A stretch of 64,000 nucleotides of DNA from Haemophilus parainfluenzae ATCC 33392 (GCF_031191205.1 NZ_CP133470.1:379501-443500); one strand, 5' to 3'. Shown: positions 38,716 to 50,332, counted from the first letter of the stretch. Program-made: numbers and translations. Notes: generated by a model not told the origin, from the letters alone.

Positions 38716-38738
38716 TTCTGCGATTCAGATCGCAAAAA
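38716..38738 (-). promoter_or_regulatory. Competence regulatory element (CRP-S site) of dprA
   Basis: The minus strand reads TTTTTGCGATCTGAATCGCA followed by GAA, centred 77 nt before the dprA start. Its GCGATC core with T/A-rich flanks matches the Haemophilus CRP-S/CRE pattern (TGCGATC half-sites), which needs Sxy with CRP, rather than the normal CRP site TGTGA-N6-TCACA. dprA is a known member of the H. influenzae CRE regulon. Confidence 0.85.
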
Positions 38739-38792
38739 GAGAAAAAATTTTAAAAAAAATCGGCATACCAGAAACAAGGAATAAAACAGGAC

Positions 38793-38819
38793 AAAAATGG
38801 CTTATTAAAAGCCATTTTT
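38793..38819. terminator. Orphan terminator-like hairpin between dprA and leu promoters
   Basis: AAAAATGGCTT/AAGCCATTTTT with an ATTAA loop and U-runs on both strands lies between two divergent promoters. Neither coding gene ends here. The remaining sequence from 38740 to 38915 shows no coding frame. Confidence 0.6.
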
Positions 38820-38915
38820 AGAGATTAATTCCGAGCAATGATTCATATTTAGAGAAATAAACTTTTAAGATTATGTTGAGATATTTATTTTAGATATAAA
38901 TCACTAATAAATGAT

Positions 38916-38943
38916 TTGACAGCAACATTTTTATCCGTAATAT
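38916..38943 (+). promoter_or_regulatory. leu operon promoter
   Basis: A perfect -35 TTGACA (38916-38921), a 16-nt spacer and TAATAT (38938-38943) lie 40 nt upstream of the leuL start. Confidence 0.85.
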
Positions 38944-38983
38944 GGACAGCGTTTTACAGAATTTTTTACAGGATTATCTTTTT

Positions 38984-39043
38984 ATGTATCAAGCTGTTTC
39001 TTTATCTCTCAACCTCCTGCTCTCACATTCTTTGTGCGGCTAA
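38984..39043 (+). CDS. leuL: leu operon leader peptide
   Basis: This is a 19-codon leader reading MYQAVSLSLNLLLSHSLCG. It has six leucines (TTA, CTC, CTC, CTG, CTC, TTG) clustered between codons 7 and 17. The start has AGGA about 10 nt upstream. Leucine shortage would stall ribosomes at 39002-39022 and change folding of the following RNA. It is not homologous in sequence to E. coli LeuL but has the same logic. It is too short for normal gene finders. Confidence 0.88.
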   Translation: MYQAVSLSLNLLLSHSLCG

Positions 39044-39114
39044 GTTGTGGATAAAAAACACCTTTATGTAAAAAATCTATTATCAACCCGCACTTTTAAG
39101 ATTGCGGGTTTTTT
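39034..39114 (+). promoter_or_regulatory. leu attenuator (antiterminator/terminator)
   Basis: The terminator hairpin AACCCGCA/TGCGGGTT (39085-39110) is followed by TTTTTT. The CCGCAC in its 5' arm (39088-39093) can alternatively pair with GTGCGG at 39034-39039, which covers the last codons of leuL. A ribosome stalled on leucine codons frees GTGCGG to form the antiterminator; one reaching the stop hides it and lets the terminator form. Confidence 0.82.
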
Positions 39115-39172
39115 CGTTTTAAAATCACGGTAAAAATGACCGCACTTTGAGTGATAAAAGAAGGAAAATACT

Positions 39173-40720
39173 ATGACAGATCGCGTTATTATTTTTGATA
39201 CCACCTTGCGTGATGGCGAACAAGCGTTAAAAGCAAGCTTAACCGTTAAAGAGAAATTACAGATTGCTTTAGCACTTGAACGTCTCGGCGTAGATGTGAT
39301 GGAAGTCGGTTTCCCGGTTTCTTCTCAAGGTGATTTTGAATCCGTTCAAACCATTGCACGCCATATCAAAAATAGTCGTGTTGCTGCACTTTCCCGTGCG
39401 GTAATTAAAGATATTGATGCTGCAGCTGAAGCCTTAAAAGTGGCAGAAGCGTTTCGTATCCACACATTTATTGCAGTTTCAGCATTACACGTTGAAGCCA
39501 AATTAAAACGTACCTTTGACGATGTAGTTGAAATGGCGGTAGCCGCAGTAAAACATGCACGTAATTATACTGACGATGTAGAATTTTCTTGCGAAGATGC
39601 AGGCCGTACAGGTATCGACAATATTTGTCGTATTGTTGAAGCGGCAATTAATGCAGGTGCAACAACTGTAAATATTCCTGACACTGTTGGTTTCTGCTTA
39701 CCTAATCAATTCGGTAATATTATTGCTGAAGTACGTAACCGCGTGCCAAATATCGACAAGGCAGTGATTTCCGTACATTGCCATAATGACTTAGGTATGG
39801 CAACGGCTAACTCCTTAACCGCTGTACAAAATGGTGCACGTCAAATTGAATGTACTATCAACGGCATTGGTGAACGCGCAGGCAATACCTCTCTTGAAGA
39901 AGTGGTGATGGCAATGAAAGTTCGTCAAGAATTTATGGGCGTGGATACACGTATCAACACACAAGAAATTCATCGTGTCAGCCAAATGGTGAGCCAACTT
40001 TGTAATATGCCAATCCAACCGAATAAAGCGATTGTAGGTTCAAATGCTTTCGCACATTCATCCGGTATTCACCAAGATGGTATGTTAAAAAACCAAAATA
40101 CCTACGAAATCATGTCACCAGAAACTATCGGCTTGAAGAAAGAGAAATTGAACTTAACCGCACGTTCTGGTCGCGCAGCAGTAAAAGGCCATATGGCAGA
40201 TATGGGCTACACCGAACAAGATTACGATTTAGACAAATTGTATGAAGCGTTCTTAAAATTGGCAGACAAAAAAGGCCAAGTGTTTGATTATGACTTAGAA
40301 GCTTTAGCTTTTATTGATATGCAACAAGGGGATGAAGATCGTTTAGTGTTAGATAAACTTTCTGCTCACTCTACTAAAGAATATCCAGCGACTGCGTTTG
40401 TTCAAGTGGAATTGGATGGTAAAAAATTAAGCACCTCTTCTATCGGTGGTAATGGTCCGGTTGATGCAGTTTACAATGCGATCTTGAATTTAACTGGCTT
40501 AGATATCAAAATGTCCCACTATAACTTAACTGCAAAAGGCGAAGGTGCTGAAGCGTTAGGTCAGGTGGATATCGTGGTTGAACACGAAGGGCGTAAATTC
40601 CACGGTGTTGGTTTAGCAACTGACATCGTTGAATCTTCCGCACTTGCTTTAGTTCATGCAATTAATGCCATTTACCGTGCACATAAAGTCGCCGATATTA
40701 AAAGCCACAAACATCATTAA
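39173..40720 (+). CDS. leuA: 2-isopropylmalate synthase
   Basis: The 515-residue enzyme condenses acetyl-CoA with 2-ketoisovalerate as the first leucine-specific step. It has a TIM-barrel catalytic domain (~1-300: [62 protein letters not shown]) and a C-terminal regulatory domain (~390-515, site of leucine feedback) with [20 protein letters not shown] precedes the ATG. It is the first enzyme gene behind the leader attenuator, followed by leuB, leuC and leuD on the same strand. Confidence 0.98.
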   Translation: MTDRVIIFDTTLRDGEQALKASLTVKEKLQIALALERLGVDVMEVGFPVSSQGDFESVQTIARHIKNSRVAALSRAVIKDIDAAAEALKVAEAFRIHTFIAVSALHVEAKLKRTFDDVVEMAVAAVKHARNYTDDVEFSCEDAGRTGIDNICRIVEAAINAGATTVNIPDTVGFCLPNQFGNIIAEVRNRVPNIDKAVISVHCHNDLGMATANSLTAVQNGARQIECTINGIGERAGNTSLEEVVMAMKVRQEFMGVDTRINTQEIHRVSQMVSQLCNMPIQPNKAIVGSNAFAHSSGIHQDGMLKNQNTYEIMSPETIGLKKEKLNLTARSGRAAVKGHMADMGYTEQDYDLDKLYEAFLKLADKKGQVFDYDLEALAFIDMQQGDEDRLVLDKLSAHSTKEYPATAFVQVELDGKKLSTSSIGGNGPVDAVYNAILNLTGLDIKMSHYNLTAKGEGAEALGQVDIVVEHEGRKFHGVGLATDIVESSALALVHAINAIYRAHKVADIKSHKHH

Positions 40721-40791
40721 TCTATCTAATCTCCCCTTTACTTAAAGGGGAGAAAATGTGAAAAAAATTAACCGCACTTTGGTGTGACTGA

Positions 40792-41883
<1,092 letters not shown>

Positions 41884-41973
41884 TAAAAACAATTAAAGTG
41901 CGGCTTAAAAACACCCTCAATTTTGACCGCACTTACTACTCTAACAAAAGCCTCTAACGAATTGAGAAAAATT

Positions 41974-43383
41974 ATGGCAAAAACTCTTTACGAAAAATTA
42001 TTCGATGCCCATGTGGTATACGAAGCTGAAGGCGAAACGCCGATTTTGTATATCAACCGTCATTTAATCCATGAAGTGACCAGTCCACAAGCCTTTGATG
42101 GTTTACGTGTGGCAGGCCGCCAAGTACGTCAAGTCAGCAAAACTTTCGGTACCATGGATCACAGTATTTCTACTCAAGTACGTGATGTGAACAAACTTGA
42201 AGGCCAAGCGAAAATTCAAGTATTGGAACTTGAAAAAAACACAAAAGCGACCGGTATTCAATTATTCGACATGACCACAAAAGAACAAGGTATTGTGCAT
42301 GTCATGGGGCCTGAACAAGGCTTAACCTTACCAGGTATGACTATCGTGTGTGGTGACTCCCATACTGCCACTCATGGTGCGTTCGGCGCTTTGGCATTTG
42401 GTATCGGCACATCCGAAGTCGAACACGTATTAGCCACGCAAACCTTAAAACAAGCTCGCGCAAAAAATATGAAAATTGAAGTGCGTGGCAAAGTAGCACC
42501 AGGCATTACCGCAAAAGATATTATTCTTGCCATTATCGGCAAAACCACTATGGCGGGCGGTACAGGCCATGTAGTGGAATTCTGTGGTGAAGCCATTCGT
42601 GACCTTTCCATGGAAGGCCGTATGACCGTTTGTAATATGGCGATTGAAATGGGCGCGAAAGCCGGCTTAATCGCACCGGATGAAACCACTTTCGAATACT
42701 TAAAAGGTCGTCCACATGCACCGAAAGGTAAAGATTGGGATGATGCCGTTGCTTATTGGAAAACCTTAAAATCCGATGATGATGCGAAATTTGATACAGT
42801 CATCACGTTAGAAGCCAAAGATATTGCACCACAGGTAACTTGGGGAACCAACCCAGGCCAAGTAATCGGTATCGATCAGCCAGTGCCAAATCCAGCAGAA
42901 ATGACCGATCCGGTGACTCGTGCCTCAGCTGAAAAAGCCTTAAATTATATTGGCTTAGACGCTAACGCTGATTTAAAAGATATCCCTGTAGATCAAGTGT
43001 TTATCGGTTCTTGTACTAATGCTCGTATCGAAGATTTACGTGCCGCAGCGGCTGTCATGAAAGGCCGCAAAAAAGCCGATAACGTAAAACGTATTTTAGT
43101 GGTGCCTGGTTCTGGTTTAGTGAAAGAACAAGCAGAAAAAGAAGGCTTGGATAAAATCTTTATCGAAGCAGGCGCTGAATGGCGTAATCCTGGCTGTTCT
43201 ATGTGTTTAGGCATGAACGATGACCGTTTAGGTGAATGGGAACGCTGTGCTTCTACATCAAACCGTAACTTTGAAGGTCGCCAAGGTCGTAATGGGCGTA
43301 CCCATTTAGTAAGTCCTGCGATGGCAGCGGCAGCGGGAATGTTCGGTAAATTCGTTGATATTCGTGACGTCACATTAAACTAA
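41974..43383 (+). CDS. leuC: 3-isopropylmalate dehydratase large subunit
   Basis: The 469-residue aconitase-family subunit carries the [4Fe-4S] cluster: Cys in [14 protein letters not shown] (~347) and CSMCLGMN (~409-412). Other segments are [38 protein letters not shown] and [13 protein letters not shown] start at the ATG at 41974 ([15 protein letters not shown]) with TTGAGAAAAATT; the frame extends upstream through an uptake signal but that is not typical LeuC sequence. LeuD is the partner, 10 nt downstream. Confidence 0.97.
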   Translation: MAKTLYEKLFDAHVVYEAEGETPILYINRHLIHEVTSPQAFDGLRVAGRQVRQVSKTFGTMDHSISTQVRDVNKLEGQAKIQVLELEKNTKATGIQLFDMTTKEQGIVHVMGPEQGLTLPGMTIVCGDSHTATHGAFGALAFGIGTSEVEHVLATQTLKQARAKNMKIEVRGKVAPGITAKDIILAIIGKTTMAGGTGHVVEFCGEAIRDLSMEGRMTVCNMAIEMGAKAGLIAPDETTFEYLKGRPHAPKGKDWDDAVAYWKTLKSDDDAKFDTVITLEAKDIAPQVTWGTNPGQVIGIDQPVPNPAEMTDPVTRASAEKALNYIGLDANADLKDIPVDQVFIGSCTNARIEDLRAAAAVMKGRKKADNVKRILVVPGSGLVKEQAEKEGLDKIFIEAGAEWRNPGCSMCLGMNDDRLGEWERCASTSNRNFEGRQGRNGRTHLVSPAMAAAAGMFGKFVDIRDVTLN

Positions 43384-43393
43384 GGAGCAGAAA

Positions 43394-43996
43394 ATGGCAG
43401 GATTTAAACAACTTTCAGGCCTAGTAGTGCCATTGGATGCGGCAAACGTGGACACGGATGCGATTATTCCAAAACAATTTTTACAAGCCATTACCCGCGT
43501 AGGTTTCGGCAAACACTTATTCCATGAATGGCGTTATTTGGATGTAGAAGGCACCAAGCCAAATCCAGATTTCGTATTGAATTATCCACAATATCAAGGC
43601 GCGACCATTTTATTAGCGCGTAAAAACCTTGGTTGTGGTTCTTCTCGTGAACATGCGCCTTGGGCATTAGCCGATTACGGTTTCAAAGTGATGATCGCAC
43701 CAAGTTTTGCGGATATTTTCTATAACAACAGTTTAAACAACCACATGTTACCGATTCGTTTAAGCGAAGAAGAAGTGGAAGAAATCTTCCAATGGGTGTG
43801 GGCAAATGAAGGCAAACAAATCCATGTGGATTTAGAAGCGATGACCGTCACTGTAGGTGACAAAGTCTATCACTTTGAACTGGATGAATTCCGCCGTCAT
43901 TGTTTATTAAACGGCTTGGATAACATCGGTTTGACGTTACAACATGAAGATGCAATCAGTGAATACGAAAAAAATATTCCGGCATTTTTACGTTAA
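43394..43996 (+). CDS. leuD: 3-isopropylmalate dehydratase small subunit
   Basis: The 200-residue swivel-domain subunit pairs with LeuC. The start [26 protein letters not shown], the segment [20 protein letters not shown] (~72-91) and [13 protein letters not shown] are characteristic. It lies 10 nt after leuC with TAAGGAGCAGAAA as ribosome site, and a terminator 40 nt after its stop ends the leu operon. Confidence 0.98.
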   Translation: MAGFKQLSGLVVPLDAANVDTDAIIPKQFLQAITRVGFGKHLFHEWRYLDVEGTKPNPDFVLNYPQYQGATILLARKNLGCGSSREHAPWALADYGFKVMIAPSFADIFYNNSLNNHMLPIRLSEEEVEEIFQWVWANEGKQIHVDLEAMTVTVGDKVYHFELDEFRRHCLLNGLDNIGLTLQHEDAISEYEKNIPAFLR

Positions 43997-44038
43997 TCTG
44001 TTTTTTTACTCGGACAGCAAATATAGCTAACCATTCGG

Positions 44039-44066
44039 CGGACAATTTGTCCGCCTTTCTTTTTGA
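44039..44066 (+). terminator. leu operon terminator
   Basis: The stem GGCGGACAA/TTGTCCGCC is followed by TTTCTTTTT after leuD. Confidence 0.88.
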
Positions 44067-44171
44067 AAACATTCCATTTTTTTACCGCACTTTCTCCCCT
44101 TTTATTTGACAGTATCCATGCTTATCCCTATTATTCCGACCAATATTGATTGATTTTAAAAAGAGCTGTCT

Positions 44172-47100
44172 ATGTCACATAATCAAACCGAATTACTGAA
44201 AAAATCCCTCGCTGAACGCATCCTTATTTTAGATGGTGCGATGGGGACGATGATCCAAAAATATAAACTCACTGAGGCTGATTTTAGAGGCGAGCGTTTT
44301 AAAGAAAGTGCGGTTGATTTACGTGGCAATAATGACTTGCTTACCTTAACCCAACCGCTGTTAATTTCTGCGATTCATGAGAAATATTTACAAGCGGGCG
44401 CCGATATTATTGAAACCAATACCTTCAGTTCTACCACTATTGCACAAGCGGATTATGATTTACAGTCTATTGCCTACGAACTGAATTTCGCAGGGGCAAA
44501 ACTAGCGCGTTTAGCCGCAGATAAATACAGTACACCAGAAAAACCTCGCTTTGTTGCGGGCGTGTTAGGGCCAACCAACCGTACGGCCTCTATTTCTCCC
44601 GATGTAAACGACCCAGGTTTCCGTAATGTGACATTTATGGAACTGGTGGATGCCTATGCGGAAGCGACTAAAGGCTTAATTGAAGGTAGTGCAGATTTAA
44701 TCATGATCGAAACCATTTTCGACACGTTAAACGCAAAAGCCGCCATTTTCGCCATTGAAACCGTGTTTGAGGAATTAGGTGTGGAATTACCGATTATGAT
44801 TTCCGGCACCATTACCGATGCTTCCGGCCGTACCCTTTCTGGGCAAACCACTGAAGCGTTCTACAACTCGCTTCGTCACGCTAAACCACTGACGTTTGGT
44901 TTGAACTGTGCCCTTGGTCCAAAAGAACTCCGCCAATATGTTGAACAACTGTCTAAAATCAGCGAAACCTATGTTTCCGTCCACCCAAATGCAGGCTTGC
45001 CAAATGCCTTTGGTGGCTATGATTTGGGTGCAGAAGAGATGGCAGCACATCTGAAAGAATGGGCTGAAAGTGGCTTTGTGAACATTGTTGGCGGTTGTTG
45101 TGGTACGACGCCAGAACATATCAAAGCCTTTGCAGATGCCATGCAGGGTATTGCACCGCGTAAATTACCTGAAATTAAAACCGCGATGCGTTTATCAGGG
45201 TTAGAACCTCTTAATATTGATGATGAAAGCCTATTCGTTAACGTGGGCGAACGTAATAACGTGACCGGTTCGGCGAAATTCAAACGTTTAATTAAAGAAG
45301 ACAAATTTGCCGAAGCGATTGAAATTGCCATCGACCAAGTGGAAAACGGTGCACAAGTGATCGATGTCAATATGGACGAGGCCTTGCTCGACGGCAAAAA
45401 ATGCATGACCCGTTTCCTCAATATTATGGCGACCGAGCCTGATGCTGCCAAAGTGCCGGTGATGATCGACTCGTCTAAATGGGAAGTGATTGAGGCTGGT
45501 TTGCAGTCGGTGCAAGGTAAACCGATTGTGAACTCGATCTCATTGAAAGAAGGCGAAGAAATCTTTATCGACCACGCTAAACTGGTGCGTAAATACGGTG
45601 CAGCTGTGGTGGTCATGGCGTTTGACGAAGTAGGTCAAGCCGATACCGAAGATCGTAAAGTGGAAATTTGTAGCCGTGCTTATGACATTTTGGTGAACCA
45701 AGTAGGCTTCCCACCTGAAGACATTATTTTCGACCCGAATATTTTTGCTATCGGTACAGGGATTGAAGAACACAACAACTACGGTGTGGATTTCATCAAT
45801 GCTACCGGTCGCATTAAACGCGCACTACCGCATGCGAAAATCTCAGGCGGGGTGTCGAATGTGTCTTTCTCATTCCGTGGTAACAACGTGATGCGTGAAG
45901 CCATTCACGCAGTGTTCCTCTATCATGCTATCAAACAAGGCATGGATATGGGGATCGTGAATGCAGGACAGCTCGCGATTTATGACGATCTCGATCCTGA
46001 ATTACGTGAAATCGTGGAAGATGCGGTATTAAATCGCAGCCCTGATGCCACCGAAAAACTGCTCGATATTGCAGAAAAATATCGTAATCAAGGCAACGAT
46101 GAAAGTGCGGTTGATTCTGTCGCAGAATGGCGCACTTGGCCGGTGGAAGAACGCTTAAAACACGCCCTTGTGAAAGGCATTACTACGCACATCATCGAAG
46201 ACACCGAAGAGGCACGTCAAAAATTACCAACGCCGTTAGAGGTAATTGAAGGCCCTCTCATGGCAGGCATGGACGTAGTGGGTGATTTATTCGGCGACGG
46301 TAAAATGTTCCTGCCGCAAGTGGTGAAATCGGCGCGTGTAATGAAACAATCCGTGGCATATTTAGAGCCGTTTATCAACGCCACCAAACAAAAAGGCTCT
46401 AGCAACGGTAAAGTGGTGATCGCCACCGTGAAAGGTGACGTGCATGACATCGGCAAAAACATCGTGAGCGTGGTGTTGCAATGTAATAACTTTGAAGTCA
46501 TTGACTTAGGCGTCATGGTGCCGGCGGACAAAATCATTCAAACCGCCATTGATGAAAAAGCTGATCTTATCGGCTTGAGCGGTTTAATTACGCCATCCCT
46601 AGACGAAATGGAATACTTCCTCGGCGAAATGACCCGTTTGGGCTTGAACTTGCCTGTTTTAATCGGCGGTGCAACGACCTCCAAAGAACATACCGCCATT
46701 AAACTGTATCCAAAATATAAACAACACGGTGTGTTCTATACCTCGAACGCCTCCCGTGCGGTAACAGTCTGTGCCACATTGATGAACCCGGAAGGGCGTA
46801 CAGCATTGTGGGAACAATTCAAGAAAGATTACGAGAAAATCCAGCAATCATTCTCTAACCGCAAACCACTGCGTAAGCAACTCAGCATTAAAGAAGCACG
46901 TGCAAACCGTTTTGATGGTTTTAACGGCGAATGGGCGGATTATGTGCCACCAACACCAAAACAAACGGGCATTGTGGAATTTAAAAACGTGCCAATTGCC
47001 GAGCTGCGCAAATTTATCGACTGGTCGCCATTCTTCCGTGTATGGGGCTTGATGGGCGGCTATCCGGATGCCTTTGATCATCCGGAAAGTGGCGAAGAAG

Positions 47101-47864
47101 CCCGCCGCGTGTGGAATGATGCGCAAGCAATGTTAGATGCGTTTGAACAAAACCACAAACTTAACCCAAGCGGCGTATTGGGCATTTTCCCTGCAGAACG
47201 TGTGGGCGATGATGTGGTGCTATTCTCCGATGAAGACCGCACTCAACCCATCGGCACGGCTTACGGCTTACGCCAACAAACGGAACGTGGCAAAAACAGC
47301 AAAAGCCAATTTAACTTTGCCTTGAGCGACTTTATCGCCGATCGAGAAAGTGGCAAAAAAGACTGGATGGGCATGTTCGCCGTGTGTGCCGGTACCGAAG
47401 AAATGGATTTAGTGGAAGGCTACAAAGCCGCAGGCGATGACTACAATGCCATCTTACTACAAGCTGTGGGCGACCGCTTAGCGGAAGCCATGGCTGAATA
47501 CCTGCACTTTGAGCTACGCACCCGCATTTGGGGCTACACGCAAGAGGAATTCGACAACCAAGGGTTAATCAATGAAAACTATGTTGGCATCCGTCCTGCA
47601 CCGGGTTATCCAAGCTGCCCTGAACATACTGAAAAAGCCTTGATCTGGGATTTATTAGAAGTAGAACAACGCATCGGTATGAAACTCACCGAAAGCTACG
47701 CCATGTGGCCTGCAGCTTCTGTCTGCGGTTGGTACTTCACCCACCCGGCAAGTAACTATTTCACTTTAGGTCGCATAGATGAAGACCAAGCTCAAGATTA
47801 TGCCAAACGTAAAGGTTGGGATGAGAGAGAGATGATGAAATGGTTAGGTGTGGCGATGAAGTAA
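44172..47864 (+). CDS. metH: Cobalamin-dependent methionine synthase
   Basis: The 1230-residue modular enzyme makes methionine from homocysteine and methyl-THF. Domains in order are: homocysteine binding (~1-330, zinc cysteines in GLNCALG and [10 protein letters not shown]), pterin binding (~355-620, [13 protein letters not shown]), B12 cap and binding (~650-900, [20 protein letters not shown] with the cobalt-ligand His), and the C-terminal AdoMet reactivation domain (~930-1230, [12 protein letters not shown]). It needs external cobalamin, as no B12 synthesis is seen. I see no B12 riboswitch or MetJ/MetR box in the upstream 175 nt. Its later part is clearly GC-richer (about 50% in sampled lines) than the genes that follow. 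Confidence 0.97.
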   Translation: MSHNQTELLKKSLAERILILDGAMGTMIQKYKLTEADFRGERFKESAVDLRGNNDLLTLTQPLLISAIHEKYLQAGADIIETNTFSSTTIAQADYDLQSIAYELNFAGAKLARLAADKYSTPEKPRFVAGVLGPTNRTASISPDVNDPGFRNVTFMELVDAYAEATKGLIEGSADLIMIETIFDTLNAKAAIFAIETVFEELGVELPIMISGTITDASGRTLSGQTTEAFYNSLRHAKPLTFGLNCALGPKELRQYVEQLSKISETYVSVHPNAGLPNAFGGYDLGAEEMAAHLKEWAESGFVNIVGGCCGTTPEHIKAFADAMQGIAPRKLPEIKTAMRLSGLEPLNIDDESLFVNVGERNNVTGSAKFKRLIKEDKFAEAIEIAIDQVENGAQVIDVNMDEALLDGKKCMTRFLNIMATEPDAAKVPVMIDSSKWEVIEAGLQSVQGKPIVNSISLKEGEEIFIDHAKLVRKYGAAVVVMAFDEVGQADTEDRKVEICSRAYDILVNQVGFPPEDIIFDPNIFAIGTGIEEHNNYGVDFINATGRIKRALPHAKISGGVSNVSFSFRGNNVMREAIHAVFLYHAIKQGMDMGIVNAGQLAIYDDLDPELREIVEDAVLNRSPDATEKLLDIAEKYRNQGNDESAVDSVAEWRTWPVEERLKHALVKGITTHIIEDTEEARQKLPTPLEVIEGPLMAGMDVVGDLFGDGKMFLPQVVKSARVMKQSVAYLEPFINATKQKGSSNGKVVIATVKGDVHDIGKNIVSVVLQCNNFEVIDLGVMVPADKIIQTAIDEKADLIGLSGLITPSLDEMEYFLGEMTRLGLNLPVLIGGATTSKEHTAIKLYPKYKQHGVFYTSNASRAVTVCATLMNPEGRTALWEQFKKDYEKIQQSFSNRKPLRKQLSIKEARANRFDGFNGEWADYVPPTPKQTGIVEFKNVPIAELRKFIDWSPFFRVWGLMGGYPDAFDHPESGEEARRVWNDAQAMLDAFEQNHKLNPSGVLGIFPAERVGDDVVLFSDEDRTQPIGTAYGLRQQTERGKNSKSQFNFALSDFIADRESGKKDWMGMFAVCAGTEEMDLVEGYKAAGDDYNAILLQAVGDRLAEAMAEYLHFELRTRIWGYTQEEFDNQGLINENYVGIRPAPGYPSCPEHTEKALIWDLLEVEQRIGMKLTESYAMWPAASVCGWYFTHPASNYFTLGRIDEDQAQDYAKRKGWDEREMMKWLGVAMK

Positions 47865-47912
47865 ATTTTATAAAAATATAAATAATATTAACCATAAATA
47901 AGGAACATCAAT

Positions 47913-49046
47913 ATGTATGTGTTAAACGAAGAAGTAAAAAAATTAGTAAAAATTAATGAAACAAAATTTTCTGAACATGGTTTAACCGAGAGATATGATT
48001 TACAAGAATGGATTGATAGTGATCCCACCATATTGTCAAAAGAGCTTGGAGAAGATGAAGATTTACTAATCATACAGAAAGAGTTTAATCGATTTGACAA
48101 AACAAAAGAGCGTTTAGACCTATTAGCTATAGATAAGAACGGAAATCTAGTTATTATCGAAAATAAGCTGGACGATAGTGGCAAAGATGTAACATGGCAA
48201 GCATTAAAATATGTTTCCTATTGCTCTACATTAACTAAAAATGAAATAATTTCAATTTATCAAGAATATTTAGATAAAAAATATCCAGGTGAAAAATATA
48301 ATGCGGAACAAAAATTATCTGAGCATCTTAACAATGAAGATGCAAATATAAATATTGGATATTCTCAAAGAATAATATTAGTGGCTCGAGAATTCAGACC
48401 TGAAGTAACAAGTACCGTATTATGGCTAAGAGGTAATAGAATAGATATACAGTGTATTAAAGTTGTTCCGTATTTATTTGGTAATGATGTTATTATTGAT
48501 ATAGATAAAATTATACCAGTACCTGAAATTGAGGAATTTACGATAAGGGCAACTATTAAGGAAACGGAAGAAAAAGATATTGCTATAGCTAAGAATATTA
48601 GCGATAGTGTTTACTCTCAATACTGGTCTAGATTATTAGAATACGGTAAATCCAACTCCTTAGAGCTATATAGTAATAGAACAGGATCTAGTGATAACTG
48701 GATTGCCGCAGCATCAGGAATTATACCTGGAGTTATATACTCTCTTGTTTTATTAAAAGATAAAATCAGAGCTGAGTTATATATAGATAGAAAATCGGTA
48801 GAAGAAAATAAAAAAATATTTGATTTACTCAATGAAGAAAGAGAGCTTATTGAAAGCAAATTTGGTAGGGAACTAAACTGGGAACGTTTAGATGATAGAA
48901 AAGCTTCAAGAATTTCAGTCTCAACATCTTTTATTCGTGATGATTATGATAATTGGAATATTGCAATAAAATGGCATGTTGAAAATATTAAGAAACTTGA
49001 AAATGCAATGCAAGAATCATTAAGCAAAATTAAAAATAAATTTTAA
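47913..49046 (+). CDS. Predicted PD-(D/E)XK nuclease-like protein with DUF4268-type C-terminus
   Basis: The 377-residue protein of uncertain role has an N-terminal half with a restriction-endonuclease-like core: RLD (Asp ~69), a beta hairpin AIDKNGNLVIIENK (Glu ~83, Lys ~85), then WQALKYVSY (Gln ~96), which fits the D-ExK-Q layout of NucS/DUF91-like nucleases. The C-terminal ~135 residues (YWSRLLEYGKSNSLEL onward) resemble DUF4268. Such proteins often occur in accessory or defence regions, but this one has no methylase or helicase neighbour. Codon use is very AT-rich against metH next door. AAGGAACATCAAT precedes the ATG. Confidence 0.7.
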   Translation: MYVLNEEVKKLVKINETKFSEHGLTERYDLQEWIDSDPTILSKELGEDEDLLIIQKEFNRFDKTKERLDLLAIDKNGNLVIIENKLDDSGKDVTWQALKYVSYCSTLTKNEIISIYQEYLDKKYPGEKYNAEQKLSEHLNNEDANINIGYSQRIILVAREFRPEVTSTVLWLRGNRIDIQCIKVVPYLFGNDVIIDIDKIIPVPEIEEFTIRATIKETEEKDIAIAKNISDSVYSQYWSRLLEYGKSNSLELYSNRTGSSDNWIAAASGIIPGVIYSLVLLKDKIRAELYIDRKSVEENKKIFDLLNEERELIESKFGRELNWERLDDRKASRISVSTSFIRDDYDNWNIAIKWHVENIKKLENAMQESLSKIKNKF

Positions 49047-49055
49047 ATCCTATGT

Positions 49056-49080
49056 GGCGCACCTTCTATGTGCGCCTAAT
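49056..49080 (+). terminator. Hairpin after the DUF4268 gene
   Basis: The stem GGCGCAC/GTGCGCC is followed by TAATTTC. The T-run is poor. The same hairpin and tail recur at 51165-51192, marking the edge of a duplicated unit. Confidence 0.55.
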
Positions 49081-49143
49081 TTCAAAACCTTCTATAGCAT
49101 ATCATCCCTTGCACAATCCCCAATTTCCGTTATCATACCCCCC

Positions 49144-49200
49144 TTTCTCATTCACTCTACTCTCGGAATTTTATCGATGAATAAATTTAAAATAGCATTA
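49144..49200 (+). repeat. Direct repeat, copy 1 (of 51267-51323)
   Basis: A 57-nt segment is nearly identical (one T/C difference seen) to 51267-51323. It covers the upstream region, ribosome site CTCGGAA, the start codon and the first eight codons of the lipoprotein gene. Confidence 0.9.
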
Positions 49201-49266
49201 CCGACGACGGCGCTCTTAGGTTTATTTTATTGTGTAAAAAAGCATCCAAAGAAAGAATATAGCTAA
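49177..49266 (+). pseudogene. Truncated copy of the 51300 lipoprotein gene
   Basis: The frame reads MNKFKIALPTTALLGLFYCVKK and ends after 29 codons. The first residues match the 155-residue lipoprotein at 51300 (MNKFKIALLTVAFVGLFAC), but the lipobox is damaged (FYC for FAC) and the rest of the gene is missing. The upstream sequence and hairpin are also shared, so this is a decayed duplicate rather than an independent small gene. Confidence 0.75.
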
Positions 49267-49385
49267 AATTTACTTTTAAACTTCCTTAAATCAATACCTT
49301 TTCTAATATCCATGCCCTAAAACTAGCAAAACAATTTTAGATTAAGTAAACTAATCCCAAAATCCTACCGCTTGTAAGGAATCCT

Positions 49386-50168
49386 ATGAAAAAATTTATC
49401 TCTTTGCTTTGCTTAGCATTAGTGGCTTGTTCTAGTAACAAGACGCCATCTTCTTCTGAAGAAATAACATACATTCCAGAATCTTCAGAACTGCAACATA
49501 TTAGTAATGATATCGTGTATATTCGAGATATTATCAAAACCCCAGATAACAAAATTTATTTACTTGGTGATACCGAAGATTACGAGTTTTCAGGGGCTGA
49601 AATAGAATATCTTCGACCTTTGTTACAACCTGAATACATCATACCGATGTTAAAAAAGGAAGACAAAAATTACGAGCTTAGCATCAGTATTTATGCTGAT
49701 CGCAGCCATAATAATGTCCAGTTAACATATCTTTTAGGTATGCCAGTTAAGCATGTGAAAACGTTACGCCAAAGTCTTCAGGGGCTAAAACCACGTTGGA
49801 CTAACTATTACAGCGGCGGTACACATTGTCGTACGGACGATTTCTTCTATCCCGCACCTGCTGATTGCAAAGGAAAAGAACGCCCAACAAAACTCGTATT
49901 TGAAATAGATGCCAAAAAAGATAGACTCAATGGGAAAATCGTAAAACTGAGTAACCGAGATGATATTATGAAAAATCCATCTCTTCCTATTGCAATAAGA
50001 TCGTATGTATATAATTACCGTTTAAAAACAGATAAAGAAAAACGTTCGGAAAAATGGGAGAATACAAAAGAGGCTGTCAAAGACGGGGTTAAAGATACGC
50101 TAATGATTATTACTGCACCAATCTGGCTTCCTCTCTATAGCTATGGTTTCAGTCGCAGAATCGGTTAA
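49386..50168 (+). CDS. Hypothetical lipoprotein, tandem paralogue 1
   Basis: The 260-residue predicted lipoprotein has signal FISLLCLALVAC (Cys ~15) followed by a Ser-rich linker. A conserved block covers ~47-140 (IIKTPDNKIYLLGDTEDYEFSG, LQPEY, TLRQSLQGLKPRW), then two cysteines about 14 apart (HCRTDDFF...DCKG), and a C-terminal YRLKTDKEKRSEKW helix ending in hydrophobic IITAPIWLPLY. I do not recognise the family. The next gene is its paralogue and shares promoter-region sequence. It has its own terminator at 50188. Confidence 0.75.
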   Translation: MKKFISLLCLALVACSSNKTPSSSEEITYIPESSELQHISNDIVYIRDIIKTPDNKIYLLGDTEDYEFSGAEIEYLRPLLQPEYIIPMLKKEDKNYELSISIYADRSHNNVQLTYLLGMPVKHVKTLRQSLQGLKPRWTNYYSGGTHCRTDDFFYPAPADCKGKERPTKLVFEIDAKKDRLNGKIVKLSNRDDIMKNPSLPIAIRSYVYNYRLKTDKEKRSEKWENTKEAVKDGVKDTLMIITAPIWLPLYSYGFSRRIG

Positions 50169-50187
50169 TTAAAATAACTTTATTTTC

Positions 50188-50220
50188 AATAGCACCAACC
50201 AATCTGTTGGTGCTATTTTT
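50188..50220 (+). terminator. Terminator between the paralogous lipoprotein genes
   Basis: The stem AATAGCACCAAC/GTTGGTGCTATT is followed by TTTTTC. Confidence 0.9.
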
Positions 50221-50332
50221 TCTTTCATTTCATACTTTCTCGACATTTAACAATCCCTATAAAAAATAAATAGCAAAATAATTTCCTATTCAGTAAACTC
50301 ATTCCAAAATCCAACCACTTATAAGGAATATT

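Noticed and set aside
42372-43373. Long minus-strand frames opposite leuC
   Set aside because: LeuC is unmistakable on the plus strand; the antisense frames are codon-bias shadows.
45017-45616. A 199-codon open frame antisense to metH
   Set aside because: It lies wholly opposite a conserved catalytic domain, has no ribosome site and low-complexity Ser/Leu content; a mirror of codon bias.
49054-49176. Start of a 70-codon frame at 49054
   Set aside because: The frame begins inside a terminator hairpin; only the internal ATG at 49177 matches a real gene, as a truncated copy.
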